Shown here piece by piece: positions 9,810 to 19,051 of a DNA stretch of 56,524 nucleotides (positions are counted from its first letter, which is position 1; the number at the start of each line of letters is the position of its first letter). The notes beneath the pieces are model-generated. The model was not told the DNA's origin. It did not search any database and worked only from the letters and a program-made list of their open reading frames with translations. The stretch covers positions 1-56,524 of the forward strand of contig JANLGW010000048.1 of NCBI GenBank assembly GCA_024653965.1, given 5' to 3'. This DNA is from Rhodospirillales bacterium. Lineage in GTDB: Bacteria > Pseudomonadota > Alphaproteobacteria > Rhodospirillales > Magnetovibrionaceae. The position numbers and the translations under genes were made by a program.

Positions 9810-10394
9810 GCGGCTGCGCAAGTGATGCCATACACGAATGCCCAGCAGTCCGCCCAGTACGCCGGCATGAATGGCGGGCGGTAGGGTATCGGCTTTGACC
9901 ATCATGAAATAATGCACACAGCCCAACACGCCCGCCAGATAAACAAGTCGGTGCAGGCGCTTCCAGGTCTTTGCGCCCAAACGTTTGATGGCGCCGTTCC
10001 AACTGGTTAACGCCAGGGAGGAAAGAATCAGAAACGTCGCCATGCCCACCGTGATGTAGGTGCGTTTGATGATGTCTTTGACAATGGCATCCCAATCGAA
10101 AAACTGATCGATGATGATGTAGTCGGATACGTGCAGCGCGACATAGGCGAACGCCCATAACCCTAACATGCGGCGCATGCGCACCGGCCACGTCCAGCCC
10201 AGCGCGATTTTCAACGGGGTCGCCGCCAGCGCCACCAACAGCGAACGCAGCGCCCAATCGCCCAGATAGCGGGTGATGAATTCAATGGGGTTGGCGCCCA
10301 GTCCGCCCATATAGGCGAGCATCATTAACCAAAGTAACGGCGACGCCATCAGCGCAAACACCAGCCACCAAGCCGAGCGGTAGGAAATGACCAT
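9774..10394 (-). CDS. msrQ: MsrQ heme-binding membrane subunit of periplasmic methionine sulfoxide reductase
   Basis: A 206-residue inner-membrane protein with about six hydrophobic spans (YedZ type). It carries haem and passes electrons from the quinone pool to MsrP, which repairs oxidised methionine in periplasmic proteins. Likely haem-ligand histidines are seen in VALHVSDYI, KRLHRLVYL and GCVHYFM. The ATG at 10394 shares one base with the msrP stop (TGATG), so the start is fixed by translational coupling, and the longer upstream frame is ignored. The 3' end overlaps the convergent gene ending at 9809 by 36 nt. Confidence 0.93.
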   Translation of the reverse strand: MVISYRSAWWLVFALMASPLLWLMMLAYMGGLGANPIEFITRYLGDWALRSLLVALAATPLKIALGWTWPVRMRRMLGLWAFAYVALHVSDYIIIDQFFDWDAIVKDIIKRTYITVGMATFLILSSLALTSWNGAIKRLGAKTWKRLHRLVYLAGVLGCVHYFMMVKADTLPPAIHAGVLGGLLGIRVWHHLRSRSLDLVTHRRKS

Positions 10395-11359
10395 CAGAAA
10401 AATTTGCTCAAATCCATATCGGCGTAAAGTGCTGCGACCTCGTCGCCGTAGCCGTTGAACGGCAAAGTGTCGCGTTTGCGAAATTCGCCGATACGCCGTT
10501 CTTTGGCCTGGGACCAGCGCGGATGATCCACGGCCGGGTTCACGTTGGCGTAAAATCCATACTCGTGACGTGCCGCCATATTCCATGACGTGGGTGGCTG
10601 GCCTTCGACAAAAGTGATTTTGACGATGGATTTGATGCCCTTGAAGCCGTATTTCCATGGCATCACCAAACGCAGCGGCGCACCGTTTTGCGGCGGCAGC
10701 GTTTTGCCATAAACGCCGACCGACAACAGCGTCAAGGGGTGCATGGCTTCATCCATGCGCAGGCCTTCACGGTACGGCCAGGCCAGCACGTCGCGGCGCT
10801 GGCCGGGCATTTGGGCGGGGTCGAACAGCGTTTCAAACGCGACGTACTTGGCGTTGCCCAACGGCTCTAAACGCTTGATGACGTCGGCCAATGGCACGCC
10901 CAGCCACGGCACCACCATGGACCACGCCTCGACGCAGCGATGCCGATAGATGCGTTCTTCCAAAGGATGCGGCTTCATTAAATCTTCAAACGCGTAACGC
11001 CCCGGCTTGGCGCATGCCCCCGCCACCTCGACCGTCCACGGATCGGTTTGGAAATCTTGCGCGGTATTGACCGGATCGGCTTTGTCGGTGCCGAATTCGT
11101 AAAAGTTGTTGTAGCTCGTTACCGCATCCCACGGCGTCAGCTCTTCACCGGGATCGAATTTACTTTTGCCGACGGCGCCGAGCATTTCGCCAACGCCGGG
11201 CCAGGCGGCAAAAGCATGGCGGGAAAGCATGCCGCCCACCAGCCCGCCGGCCAGCGCCGCCGCGCCCGTTTTTAAAAATTGGCGGCGGTTTTTGAACAGC
11301 GCTTCGGGGGTAACGTCCGATTCGCGCATTTCCCAGGACTTGCGGATTTTGATCAGCAT
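10394..11359 (-). CDS. msrP: MsrP molybdopterin-dependent periplasmic methionine sulfoxide reductase
   Basis: A 321-residue catalytic subunit (YedY) of the MsrPQ repair system. It has a twin-arginine export signal (NRRQFLKTG, Arg25-Arg26, then a hydrophobic stretch to the AFA cleavage area), so it is folded with its cofactor in the cytoplasm and exported. The sulfite-oxidase fold keeps the molybdenum-binding Cys142 in the YRHRCVEAW motif. Active-site surroundings are conserved ([16 protein letters not shown]). AGGAAAAGCC precedes the ATG. It forms an operon with msrQ through a TGATG overlap. Confidence 0.94.
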   Translation of the reverse strand: MLIKIRKSWEMRESDVTPEALFKNRRQFLKTGAAALAGGLVGGMLSRHAFAAWPGVGEMLGAVGKSKFDPGEELTPWDAVTSYNNFYEFGTDKADPVNTAQDFQTDPWTVEVAGACAKPGRYAFEDLMKPHPLEERIYRHRCVEAWSMVVPWLGVPLADVIKRLEPLGNAKYVAFETLFDPAQMPGQRRDVLAWPYREGLRMDEAMHPLTLLSVGVYGKTLPPQNGAPLRLVMPWKYGFKGIKSIVKITFVEGQPPTSWNMAARHEYGFYANVNPAVDHPRWSQAKERRIGEFRKRDTLPFNGYGDEVAALYADMDLSKFF

Positions 11360-11498
11360 GGCTTTTCCTTATATCACACGATGCGCCGTCAACGCCAAAG
11401 GCGCTAAAACCATATGGTTATTCGGGTGGCCTAAGAAAAGGTTACCTAATACAAAGTGTATATGTTTTCTCCTGCAAGGCGTGTTGTATAAGAAAGCC

Positions 11499-12167
11499 AT
11501 GAGAATACTTTATCACCTGTGGTTATCGCCCCATTCGCGCAAGGTTCGTCTTGTGCTGGGCGAAAAGAAACTGGAATTCGATCTGCAGACCGAAAAGGTC
11601 TGGGAACGGCGCGAAGGCTTTTTGCGCCTCAATCCCGCAGGGCAGGTGCCGGTGCTGGTGGAAACTAACGGCACCGCCATTTCCGGCGGTCAGGTAATTT
11701 CGGAATATCTAGACGAAATGCATCCCAATCCGCCGCTGATCGGGCGCGGCGCTCTGGAACGCGCCGAGGTGCGGCGTTTATGCGATTGGTTCGACGATAA
11801 ATTCAACGTCGAGATCACCGAAAATCTGGTGGGCGAAAAGGTGATGAAGCGCTTTTTAGGCTTAGGTTCGCCCGATTCCGCCGCCATTCGCGCCGGCAAG
11901 GCCAACATCAAAAATCACTTGGATTACATCGGTTATCTGGTCGAGCGCCGCACTTGGCTGGCGGGCGATCAGTTCACCCTGGCCGACATTTCGGCGGGCG
12001 CGCATCTGTCATGCGTGGATTATCTAGGCGATGTGCCATGGGCGGATTTCCCACTCGCCAAGGATTGGTACGCCCGCATCAAATCGCGCCCCAGCTTCCG
12101 CGCTTTGCTGCACGACCATATTCCCGGCGTGCCACCGCCCAAACACTATCAAGACCTTGATTTTTAA
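11499..12167 (+). CDS. glutathione S-transferase family protein
   Basis: A 222-residue cytosolic GST. The ATG at 11499 begins MRILYHLWLSPHSRKVRLVL, where the thioredoxin-fold N-terminal domain with a catalytic Ser/Tyr region is expected; the longer upstream frame is not used. The cis-Pro motif NPAGQVPVL and the SNAIL-like stretch (here SGGQVISEYL) are visible, and the C-terminal helical domain includes WLAGDQFTLADISAGAHLSC, the usual N-capping and hydrophobic-staple motif. The substrate is unknown; family roles include detoxification of electrophiles and peroxides. It is divergent from msrP and convergent with the next gene, with 18 nt between. Confidence 0.9.
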   Translation: MRILYHLWLSPHSRKVRLVLGEKKLEFDLQTEKVWERREGFLRLNPAGQVPVLVETNGTAISGGQVISEYLDEMHPNPPLIGRGALERAEVRRLCDWFDDKFNVEITENLVGEKVMKRFLGLGSPDSAAIRAGKANIKNHLDYIGYLVERRTWLAGDQFTLADISAGAHLSCVDYLGDVPWADFPLAKDWYARIKSRPSFRALLHDHIPGVPPPKHYQDLDF

Positions 12168-12185
12168 GGGCGGCTGAACCGCAGC

Positions 12186-12725
12186 TTAAAGCTGGTTGGC
12201 AAAACGCGCCAACAGCTCGGCCAGTTCCAAGATTTCGTCTTTGACCTTGGCGCGGGCCTTCCAATGGGGATGCACGCTTTTGAGGTTGCGCTCCTGGCGG
12301 ATGCGCACCAATCCGGTGGCGGGTTCGACGAAGCCGAACAGTTTTTGCGCCTTGGGGTCGTCCAGCACCTTGATGAACTGGCCGTCTTTGTTTTCAAAGG
12401 CGTGGCCGACTTCGGGCGCTTGCTCATTTGCTTCGCCCAGTTCCCAATCTAAGGTGGCGAAACAATCGAACAGGCGCTCTTCCGGGTCGATATAAACCAG
12501 TTCCATCTGCCCGACGGGCTTAGGGTCCAGCACGATGACATAGTGGTGGATGTATTCCTTGCCGATGCGATCAAGCTTCAGGCACACCGCATGGCCGTCG
12601 GCGGTGGAGCGAATGACCAGCGCGCCGCAACCGATTTCATGGGCGTGGCGATGCGCCGGGCCGTTCACGTCTGCGCCGGAGCGCGGGGGAACTTCGGGGG
12701 CTTGGGAGGTGCTGGCATGGCTCAT
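12186..12725 (-). CDS. hypothetical protein
   Basis: A 179-residue soluble protein that I do not recognise. The N-terminal 35 residues are likely disordered (SQAPEVPPRSGADVNGP). A core follows with strands (GCGALVIRSTADGHAVCLKL, HHYVIVLDPKP, MELVYIDPEE), and the last third is helical and basic, ending EILELAELLARFANQL. No clear ribosome site is visible at the ATG at 12725, so the start is uncertain. It is convergent with the glutathione transferase gene. Codon use matches its neighbours. No function can be given. Confidence 0.65.
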   Translation of the reverse strand: MSHASTSQAPEVPPRSGADVNGPAHRHAHEIGCGALVIRSTADGHAVCLKLDRIGKEYIHHYVIVLDPKPVGQMELVYIDPEERLFDCFATLDWELGEANEQAPEVGHAFENKDGQFIKVLDDPKAQKLFGFVEPATGLVRIRQERNLKSVHPHWKARAKVKDEILELAELLARFANQL

Positions 12726-12813
12726 GGGGTGGCGATTCGGTTGGGGTGAATGGGTGCGGACCCTAATGTCCGGTTCCTAATATAAGGATGCGGATTGCTA
12801 GATTCCAGGGTCA

Positions 12814-13575
12814 TTACTCCACGCCCGAATCCAGCGTGTGCAAGTTGACGTCGGCTTCGCGGGCGGCTTCGCTGTCGGGATGTGCTTCGATCAACGCCCG
12901 CCAATCGGCGCGCGCCGCACTTTTGTCGCCGCGCAAACGATGCACGATGCCGCGTTCCAGCAGGCCTTCGGGATGGGTGGGGTCGAGCGTCAGCGCGCGG
13001 TTTAAATCAACCAGCGCCAAGTCGTTCGCATCCAATTGGCGATGGGCTGCGCCGCGCAGCACCAGCGCCTCGGTGTTTTGCGGGTCGGCATCAAGGATGC
13101 GGCCTAAATCGCCAGTTGCTTCCTGATACGCGCCCAGCAACGCCGCGGCGCGGGCGTGGACCATCAGCACCTTGGGCGCGTCCGGGGTCAGTGTAAGCGC
13201 CGTATCGGCAACGGCGCGGGCGCGGTTTGCATCATTGGCGGCGATCCATGCCAACGCCGATTGCACCAACACCTTGGCTTTGAAAGCGGCATCGGCATGG
13301 ACAAGATCGGCCAGCTTTTCCAGGCCCTGGGCGGCTTCGTGGTAATGGCCCAATTCCACCAGCGCGGCCAAGGCACAATGGCGTGCGGGGTATCCACCGC
13401 CCATGCCTTCCCAGGTTGTGGCGTCGTCGAAGGCTTCGCCCGGGCGACGCGTCGCCAGCTCCATGCAGGCGGTATAATGGGCCTGCTCTCGTTCACGCCA
13501 CGCGTCGTCTTGTTGGGCGACGGCGGGAGAAACAAGGGTGCCGGTCAGGATGGCGGCTTGTATAAAACGTCTCAT
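12814..13575 (-). CDS. secreted tetratricopeptide repeat protein
   Basis: A 253-residue protein with a signal peptide (MRRFIQAAILTGTLVSPAVA, cleavage near residue 20). The start is set at the ATG at 13575 so that the signal peptide is N-terminal. The mature part has several TPR units, clearest in the last half (TEALVLRGAAHRQL, DLALVDLNRALTLDP, PEGLLERGIVHRLRGD). A Trp- and Cys-containing N-terminal region (YTACMELATRRP, RHCALAALVEL) precedes them. TPR domains bind other proteins; the partner is unknown. It is divergent from the next gene with a 47-nt gap, so the two likely share a regulatory region. Confidence 0.82.
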   Translation of the reverse strand: MRRFIQAAILTGTLVSPAVAQQDDAWREREQAHYTACMELATRRPGEAFDDATTWEGMGGGYPARHCALAALVELGHYHEAAQGLEKLADLVHADAAFKAKVLVQSALAWIAANDANRARAVADTALTLTPDAPKVLMVHARAAALLGAYQEATGDLGRILDADPQNTEALVLRGAAHRQLDANDLALVDLNRALTLDPTHPEGLLERGIVHRLRGDKSAARADWRALIEAHPDSEAAREADVNLHTLDSGVE

Positions 13576-13622
13576 GGCGGCTACATTCGCCTTAACGTCC
13601 ACAAAACGCAAGAAGACCCGCG

Positions 13623-14504
13623 ATGAACGAGACTACCCCGCATCTGTTTTGTTTCGGTTTGGGCTATTCGGCGACCTGGCTGGCGCGCGACTTGGCCCGA
13701 CAGGGCTGGCGCATTAGCGGCACGCATCGCCCCGGCGGCGCTTTGGCGCAGGACTTTGCAACCCTGCCCTTCGACCGCAACACGCCGCTTGCCGGGTTTG
13801 ATCAAATTTTCGCCGATGTGACGCACGTGTTGGTGTCGGTGCCGCCGGATCAGGCGGGCTGCCCGGTGCTGGATATGCATGGCGACGATCTGGCGCGGCA
13901 CGCGGCGCATCTTCAATGGCTGGCTTATCTTTCCACCGTCGGTGTGTACGGCGACACTAAAGGTAGGCCGGTGAACGAAACGTCGCGATTGCTGCCGACC
14001 CAGGAACGTTCGCGTTTTCGCGGGCTGGCGGAAACACGCTGGCAGAATTTGGCGGCGCGGGCGCGCTTGGCCTTGCACGTGTTTCGCTTGGCGGGCATTT
14101 ACGGGCCGGGACGCAGTCCGTTCGATAAGGTGCGTGCAGGAACCGCCCAGCGTATCGGCAAACCTGGGCATCTGTTTTCCCGCATCCACGTCGCCGATAT
14201 TGCGAATGTGTTGAAAGCATCAATGGCCAAGCCCAATCCGGGCGGCATCTACAATGTGTGCGACGACGATCCGGCCGAACCTTCCGAGGTGATCAAATAC
14301 GCCTGCGAACTGCTGGGCGTATTGGCGCCGGATGAAATCGCGTTTGCCGATGCCATCAAAGACATGGGCGCGATGCAGCAAAGCTTCTGGGCCGACAATC
14401 GGTTGGTGATGAACGATAAGATTAAAGACGAACTGGGCGTGAAGCTCGACTACCCCGATTATAAATCCGGCCTGCAAGCGGTGCTGGCGGTGGAAGGCCT
14501 GTAA
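13623..14504 (+). CDS. SDR-family NAD(P)-dependent epimerase/dehydratase-like protein
   Basis: A 293-residue extended-SDR protein related to YeeZ-type nucleoside-diphosphate-sugar epimerases. The N-terminus has the Rossmann motif CFGLGYSATWLARDLA (G-x-G-x-x-A), and a YLSTVGVYGD strand carries the Ser/Tyr region. RLAGIYGPGRSPFDKV is a typical SDR segment, and HIHVADI-like RIHVADIANVL also fits. The catalytic Tyr-x-x-x-Lys motif is not clear, so enzyme activity is uncertain. The substrate is unknown. It stands divergent from the TPR gene. Confidence 0.82.
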   Translation: MNETTPHLFCFGLGYSATWLARDLARQGWRISGTHRPGGALAQDFATLPFDRNTPLAGFDQIFADVTHVLVSVPPDQAGCPVLDMHGDDLARHAAHLQWLAYLSTVGVYGDTKGRPVNETSRLLPTQERSRFRGLAETRWQNLAARARLALHVFRLAGIYGPGRSPFDKVRAGTAQRIGKPGHLFSRIHVADIANVLKASMAKPNPGGIYNVCDDDPAEPSEVIKYACELLGVLAPDEIAFADAIKDMGAMQQSFWADNRLVMNDKIKDELGVKLDYPDYKSGLQAVLAVEGL

Positions 14505-14596
14505 TTTTTTCAAGATGCCTGTGTTATTCACGTTTTATTGTTTTTTATGGCTGTAAAATTCTTACGACAAAGGGCACGCCAAGCGAAAGGGTACCG

Positions 14597-16015
14597 ATGA
14601 TTTCGTTCCGTGGAACGTTGAACAATATGGTTCAACCGGGCTTTATCCGGAGCGTGTTGCTGTTGGTGGTGGCCGTCGCAATCATCTTTCCCACGTATGA
14701 AATATTTTCCGTATATCCTCGGTTTACCAAGTTTTTAGTCGCTTCGGTCGAAGATGAAGCAAAACGGACGGCGGCGCATTTTTCGTCGATGATCAATTTT
14801 GAAGAACAGGAAATAAAGGCCGGAGCCTTATCTCCCTCGGCAGAAGCCGTAGTTGCCGAGATGGTTAAAGATTTCAATCTGGTCAAGGTTAAGGTCTTTA
14901 CGCCGTCGGGAGAGATTATTTATTCCACCGATGCAAAAGACATCGGCACGGTTAATACGCGCGATTATTTTGCAAATGTCGTCGCCAGAGGCCTTCCGTA
15001 CACCAAGGTTGTGGAGCAACAGAATGACAGCCTTGAGGGACAAGCCTATACGTCCGATGTGGTCGAGACTTACGTTCCCATAATGAGGGATGGAAAATTC
15101 ACCGGTGCGTTTGAGATTTATTACGACATCACGGAACAAAAGAAACATTTGGATGAACTTCTTTTCCTTTCGTCTTTAGGTCTGTTGGCGCTGACCTTGG
15201 GCCTTGTCGCCATGATGGTCGCAGTGCTGTTTAAGGTAAGCCAAAGCATCCTTAAAACTAGGCAAGCCGAAGAGGCGTTGCGCCAATCTCAAAAAATGCA
15301 GTCGTTGGGCAACTTGGCGGGCGGCGTCGCCCATGAAATGAACAATCTTTTTTTCCCCATTTTGGCGCTGTCGCGAATGACCTTGGAACGGTTGCCCGAC
15401 GACAGTCCTCATCGGGAGCGGTTGAAAAAAATTGTCATCGCCAGCGAACGGGGAAAAGCGTTGGTCGATCAAGTCATGGCATTCAGTCGCCATGAGCATC
15501 CCCAACGAGAGCGCCTGGATATTTATACAGCCGTTCGTGAATCCTTAGGCCTAATATGCGCCACGTTGCCTTCGACCGTTACCCTTCATGACCAGTTGGA
15601 TGAAGATGTTGGAACGATATTAGGGGATGCATCCCAGATTGGTGCTGTATTGATGAATTTGATCAGCAATGCGCAAGATGCGATGGCAGGTCGGATCGGA
15701 AAAATCGATGTTGTTCTGAGCCGGGTTGAGATTGACGCCGTTGCCGCGCGCCAAGTTGCCGGATTGAAAAGCGGCGTTTACGCCAAGCTGTTTATTAAAG
15801 ATACCGGGGTGGGCATGGATGAAAAAATACTGGAACGTATTTTTGATCCCTTCTTTACTACTAAAGAAGTGGGACAGGGCACGGGCTTGGGTCTTTCAAC
15901 GGTTTATTCCATCGTTACCCAACACGAAGGTGCCATTCGCATTTCCAGCCAGCTTGGCGTCGGCACGGAGGTGGAGGTGTTCTTCCCGCTTGTCCGTAAA
16001 GATACCGCGAACTAA
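14597..16015 (+). CDS. sensor histidine kinase with periplasmic sensing domain
   Basis: A 472-residue membrane histidine kinase. A transmembrane helix at about 18-36 is followed by a periplasmic sensor of about 150 residues that looks like a single Cache/PAS domain ([47 protein letters not shown]). A second helix at 188-212 follows. The dimerisation/phosphotransfer domain has His246 in [14 protein letters not shown]. The ATPase domain has [11 protein letters not shown] (N box), DTGVGMDEK and [17 protein letters not shown] lies 6 nt before the ATG. A terminator follows at 16058. No response regulator is next to it, and the ligand is unknown. Confidence 0.9.
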   Translation: MISFRGTLNNMVQPGFIRSVLLLVVAVAIIFPTYEIFSVYPRFTKFLVASVEDEAKRTAAHFSSMINFEEQEIKAGALSPSAEAVVAEMVKDFNLVKVKVFTPSGEIIYSTDAKDIGTVNTRDYFANVVARGLPYTKVVEQQNDSLEGQAYTSDVVETYVPIMRDGKFTGAFEIYYDITEQKKHLDELLFLSSLGLLALTLGLVAMMVAVLFKVSQSILKTRQAEEALRQSQKMQSLGNLAGGVAHEMNNLFFPILALSRMTLERLPDDSPHRERLKKIVIASERGKALVDQVMAFSRHEHPQRERLDIYTAVRESLGLICATLPSTVTLHDQLDEDVGTILGDASQIGAVLMNLISNAQDAMAGRIGKIDVVLSRVEIDAVAARQVAGLKSGVYAKLFIKDTGVGMDEKILERIFDPFFTTKEVGQGTGLGLSTVYSIVTQHEGAIRISSQLGVGTEVEVFFPLVRKDTAN

Positions 16016-16057
16016 AGACAGGGAGGGCGCGAAGCTTGACCCTCTTGATGACAAATC

Positions 16058-16076
16058 CGGCCTTCGGGCCGCTTTT
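16058..16076 (+). terminator. UUCG hairpin terminator after the first kinase
   Basis: CGGCC, TTCG, GGCCG form a 5-bp stem with a UUCG tetraloop followed by CTTTT, 42 nt after the kinase stop. This would separate the first kinase transcript from the following secreted protein and second kinase. Confidence 0.65.
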
Positions 16077-16160
16077 GATGCTAGGCAATGGGGTGGTTTT
16101 GTTTCACAATCCCATCTTAGTGTTGTGGTTATTAGGCCCACGTCGCCGGGAGATGTGAGT

Positions 16161-16670
16161 ATGTTTGGTTTTCGTACCGCCGCTGTGGCTGTTTTGTCAC
16201 TGCTTTTCGTTTATGGATCAGGCCTGCACGCCGCAGAGGTCAGTCCCTTTTCGGGAAGCCACGCGCCGCTGTCCGGCGAAGGCTATGACTTGAAGATCGG
16301 CGATAGAGTATTCAGCTTGGCCGAAGTTCAAGGCATGCAGACCTATCAATCGACGTTCAAAACGGCCTTTAATTTTGAGGGAACATTTGTCGGCGTGAAA
16401 CTTCTTGACGTTTTGCAGCAAGCCGGAATTGGCGATTTTAAGCGCCTGTTCGTCCGCGCGGCCAATGATTATAAGGTGACGGTTTCACCCTCCGACCCAG
16501 GTATTGACCAAGCTTTGTTGGTCTATAGCCTCAACGGCAAGCTTCTCCCCCTTAACGACAAGGGACCCTATTGGTTGGTTTGGCCGCAAAACGCCGAGGC
16601 CGTGCTCGCCGGGGACGCCGCGACCACCAAGTGGTCTTGGAGCGTGGTGGAAATTCAGAAAATTTTTTGA
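16161..16670 (+). CDS. secreted SUOX-fold (molybdopterin-binding-like) protein without Mo-ligand cysteine
   Basis: A 169-residue protein. The ATG at 16161 has GGGAG about 8 nt upstream, and a signal peptide follows (MFGFRTAAVAVLSLLFVYGSGLHA). The mature part resembles the oxidoreductase molybdopterin-binding domain of sulfite-oxidase-type enzymes (ADVQGM-type strand, GTFVGVKLLDVLQQAGI, YWLVWPQNAEAV), but it has no cysteine at all. The molybdenum-ligand site before the G-V-x-L-x-x-L motif is replaced, so catalysis is unlikely. The next gene, a sensor kinase with a periplasmic domain, starts 1 nt after its stop. It may bind a ligand and act with the kinase. That role is inference. Confidence 0.8.
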   Translation: MFGFRTAAVAVLSLLFVYGSGLHAAEVSPFSGSHAPLSGEGYDLKIGDRVFSLAEVQGMQTYQSTFKTAFNFEGTFVGVKLLDVLQQAGIGDFKRLFVRAANDYKVTVSPSDPGIDQALLVYSLNGKLLPLNDKGPYWLVWPQNAEAVLAGDAATTKWSWSVVEIQKIF

Positions 16671-16671
16671 C

Positions 16672-18120
16672 ATGAATCCTCAACCACAGAATCGATTTTT
16701 GAATGTATTGGTGCTTGCTCTTTACGCGGCGCTTTCTGTTTGGCTGATCGTTGCGCTCAACCAAACGTTAAAGGCCGCCGAAGATGAAATGAAGGAAATG
16801 CCACGTTCCTTTCTCATCGATATCGCCCATACCGAAGCGGAATTTCGCACCTTCGCGCAACATCTGCGCTTAACGCAGGCGACGAACACCGAAGAAAACT
16901 TAAACAGACTGCAACAGCTTGAAAGCCGGACCAATGTTTTAAGAAGTTCCTCGATGCGTTTGGGAATGCCGACCATTACGGTCGATGCGTTTATTCAAGA
17001 ACTGAACAACTACGAGACCCTTGTTCAAGAGTTGGAAACAGTATTAAGCGACCCTGCGCCGGGAACGCCCGAATTCGATGCCACGGTGGATCGGTTGCTG
17101 CGGTCGATTGAATTTAGTATTGCCTTTCTCTACACCGAAGGCACGGCGCTATTGGCCCAGCATGCAAGTGAACACGTTCGAATTCTCAGCACATTATCGA
17201 CATCGCTTTCAACGTTGGTCGGCATTGTGCTGACCTTGTTTGCGGGTTTGTTTTTATCGTTGCGCAAGGTCCATCGCCAAAAAACCGAACTGCAAAAAGC
17301 CAAGGAAGAATTGGAGCATAACTTAATCGAGCTGAAATCTTCCAAGGCCGTTCTGGAACGGCAGGCTTTCGATCTTGCCGGACTTGCTGAAAAAGAGTCG
17401 GCTCTTGCAGAACAGTTAAATTATGAAGTCGGCGTGAAGGACAGATTCTTTTCCATCATTTCCCATGATCTCAAATCCCCGTTCACCGCTCTTTTGGGCA
17501 TGACGGAAATGATGTCGGATATGGCCGATAATTTAAGCAAAGAAAAGCTTATCGAATATGCGAAAAATATAAATGAATCGGGCAGCCGGATTTTTGAACT
17601 GTTGCAGAATCTTCTGGAATGGTCGCGGCTGCAAATGAAGGGCGGAACGTTCGAGCCGGAGACCATCCGATTGGAAGACGTGGCCCAGGAATGCATTGAT
17701 ATCTTGGTGTCGAATGCGATGGCCAAAAACATCAAGCTGAGCAACAAGATTGAAAATGCGCCCGCTTTCGCCGACCGTTACATGGCCCAGGCCGTGATGC
17801 GCAATCTGATCGCCAATGCCCTGAAGTTCACCCCCTCCGGCGGGGCGGTTGAAGTGACGTGTCAAAAACAAGACCACGAGATTCAAATCACGGTCAGCGA
17901 CAACGGCGTCGGCATGACGGCCGACCATGCACAAAAGATTTTCGCGTTGGACCAAAAAACGTCGCTGCGGGGAACGGACGGTGAAATCGGCACTGGCCTG
18001 GGGCTGCCGCTTTGCAAAGAAATGGTCGAAAAATGCGGCGGGCGGATTTGGGTGGAAAGCACTTTAGGCAAAGGCTCTCAATTTCATTTTACCTTGCCCG
18101 TGGCGCCCGTCGCACCATAA
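16672..18120 (+). CDS. sensor histidine kinase with helical periplasmic domain
   Basis: A 482-residue membrane kinase. A transmembrane helix at about 9-29 is followed by a roughly 140-residue helical periplasmic region rich in Leu, Gln and Glu (NLNRLQQLESRTNVL), then a second helix at 178-198 and a long coiled coil (KTELQKAKEELEHNLIELK). HisKA contains His265 (FFSIISHDLKSPFTALLGM), and the HATPase domain has NLIANALKFTPSGG, DNGVGMTADHA and GTGLGLPLCKEM. It begins 1 nt after the stop of the secreted SUOX-fold protein, so the pair is one transcript and probably one sensing unit. It ends close to a 264-bp inverted-repeat element. No response regulator is present nearby. Confidence 0.9.
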   Translation: MNPQPQNRFLNVLVLALYAALSVWLIVALNQTLKAAEDEMKEMPRSFLIDIAHTEAEFRTFAQHLRLTQATNTEENLNRLQQLESRTNVLRSSSMRLGMPTITVDAFIQELNNYETLVQELETVLSDPAPGTPEFDATVDRLLRSIEFSIAFLYTEGTALLAQHASEHVRILSTLSTSLSTLVGIVLTLFAGLFLSLRKVHRQKTELQKAKEELEHNLIELKSSKAVLERQAFDLAGLAEKESALAEQLNYEVGVKDRFFSIISHDLKSPFTALLGMTEMMSDMADNLSKEKLIEYAKNINESGSRIFELLQNLLEWSRLQMKGGTFEPETIRLEDVAQECIDILVSNAMAKNIKLSNKIENAPAFADRYMAQAVMRNLIANALKFTPSGGAVEVTCQKQDHEIQITVSDNGVGMTADHAQKIFALDQKTSLRGTDGEIGTGLGLPLCKEMVEKCGGRIWVESTLGKGSQFHFTLPVAPVAP

Positions 18121-18134
18121 CGCTGATGGCTTAA

Positions 18135-18398
18135 GGTCGTGTACTCAGTTCTCTCATGAAAAATGGCGCCGAACCCGCAATCAGGGGCTAGGAAACGCCC
18201 GCCGTGCGGGGCGATATCCCCGGACAAGGGCGTTGACGACGCCCATGGCGGCGGTTTTGGCGTTCGTAGAATCTGGTGAATTTGTCCTTCCACGGCGTCG
18301 CAAAACCTTGAAAACCATGTGGGTTTCCTGCGGCTTTGCTCCTTGTGGACGAATAAATTCTCGCAGACCATTTCCATGACAGAATTGAGTACACGGCC
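18135..18398. mobile_element. 264-bp element with long imperfect terminal inverted repeats (MITE-like)
   Basis: The ends are inverted copies of each other: left 18135-18166 starts GGTCGTGTACTCAGTTCT, and right 18368-18398 read on the minus strand starts GGCCGTGTACTCAATTCT. About 27 of 31 positions agree. The inside is otherwise non-coding, with no intact transposase. It fills the gap between the convergent kinase and carbonic anhydrase genes; the stop codon (TAG) of the carbonic anhydrase overlaps its right tip. TA flanks both ends, but an exact target duplication is not certain. A non-autonomous transposon relic is the simplest reading. Confidence 0.6.
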
Positions 18399-19051
18399 TA
18401 AGTGAGCCTCTCAAAGGTGGCCCTTTGCGGATCGTAGGCCGTCAATTCGCCTTCGACGATATCGAGATACCAGCCGTGGATTTCAAGCGTGCCGGCGTCT
18501 ACCCTTTCTTGAATGAAGGGAAAGCTCATCAGGTTTTCCAGCGACACCAGCACCGCCTGGCGCTCGCAACAGCGCGCTAAGGCTTCACCGGACACGTTGG
18601 GGTCGATGGTCTTGGCGCGGTGGAACGCCTGGGCGGCGATGGCGGTCCAGGCGTGGATGAACCGTCCGGCAATCTTGCCCTGTTGTTGGTTGTCGATCAT
18701 CGCTTGAATGCCTGCGCAGTGGGCGTGACCGAACACGACGATATGCTCGACGCCCAAAACTTCGACGGCGAATTCCAGCGCCGCCGACGTGCCGTGATAG
18801 GATACGTCGCCTTCCTCGTCGACTTCAAACGGCGGCACCAGATTGGCGACGTTGCGAATGGCGAAGATGTCGCCCGGTTCGACTTGCAAGACAATGGCCG
18901 GATCGACGCGCGAATCCGCGCACGCGATCACCGCCACCTTGGGCTTTTGTCCTTGGCTCACCAAGCGGCGATAGAGATTCTGGCGCTCGAAAAAATAGCG
19001 CGCACGAAAATCGTTGAACCCGGCGACGAGTTTTTTGATCACGGCGTTCAT
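18398..19051 (-). CDS. beta-class carbonic anhydrase
   Basis: A 217-residue cytoplasmic enzyme interconverting CO2 and bicarbonate. The zinc site is intact: Cys44 with the Asp46/Arg48 dyad in ACADSRVDP, and His109 and Cys112 in VVFGHAHCAG. GDIFAIRNVANLV is also typical of the family. Its ATG overlaps the stop of the upstream alpha/beta hydrolase gene (ATGA), so the two are translationally coupled. The stop codon lies at the edge of the 264-bp inverted-repeat element. Together with carboxylating or 2-oxoacid-synthesising enzymes it may supply bicarbonate; no regulation is visible. Confidence 0.95.
   Translation of the reverse strand: MNAVIKKLVAGFNDFRARYFFERQNLYRRLVSQGQKPKVAVIACADSRVDPAIVLQVEPGDIFAIRNVANLVPPFEVDEEGDVSYHGTSAALEFAVEVLGVEHIVVFGHAHCAGIQAMIDNQQQGKIAGRFIHAWTAIAAQAFHRAKTIDPNVSGEALARCCERQAVLVSLENLMSFPFIQERVDAGTLEIHGWYLDIVEGELTAYDPQRATFERLT

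Noticed and set aside
10395-10658. N-terminal extension of the msrQ frame
   Set aside because: It lies inside msrP in another frame; the TGATG overlap gives a better start.
18084-18414. Overlapping minus-strand ORFs in the inverted-repeat element
   Set aside because: They overlap each other in several frames, include the element ends, and show no transposase motif.
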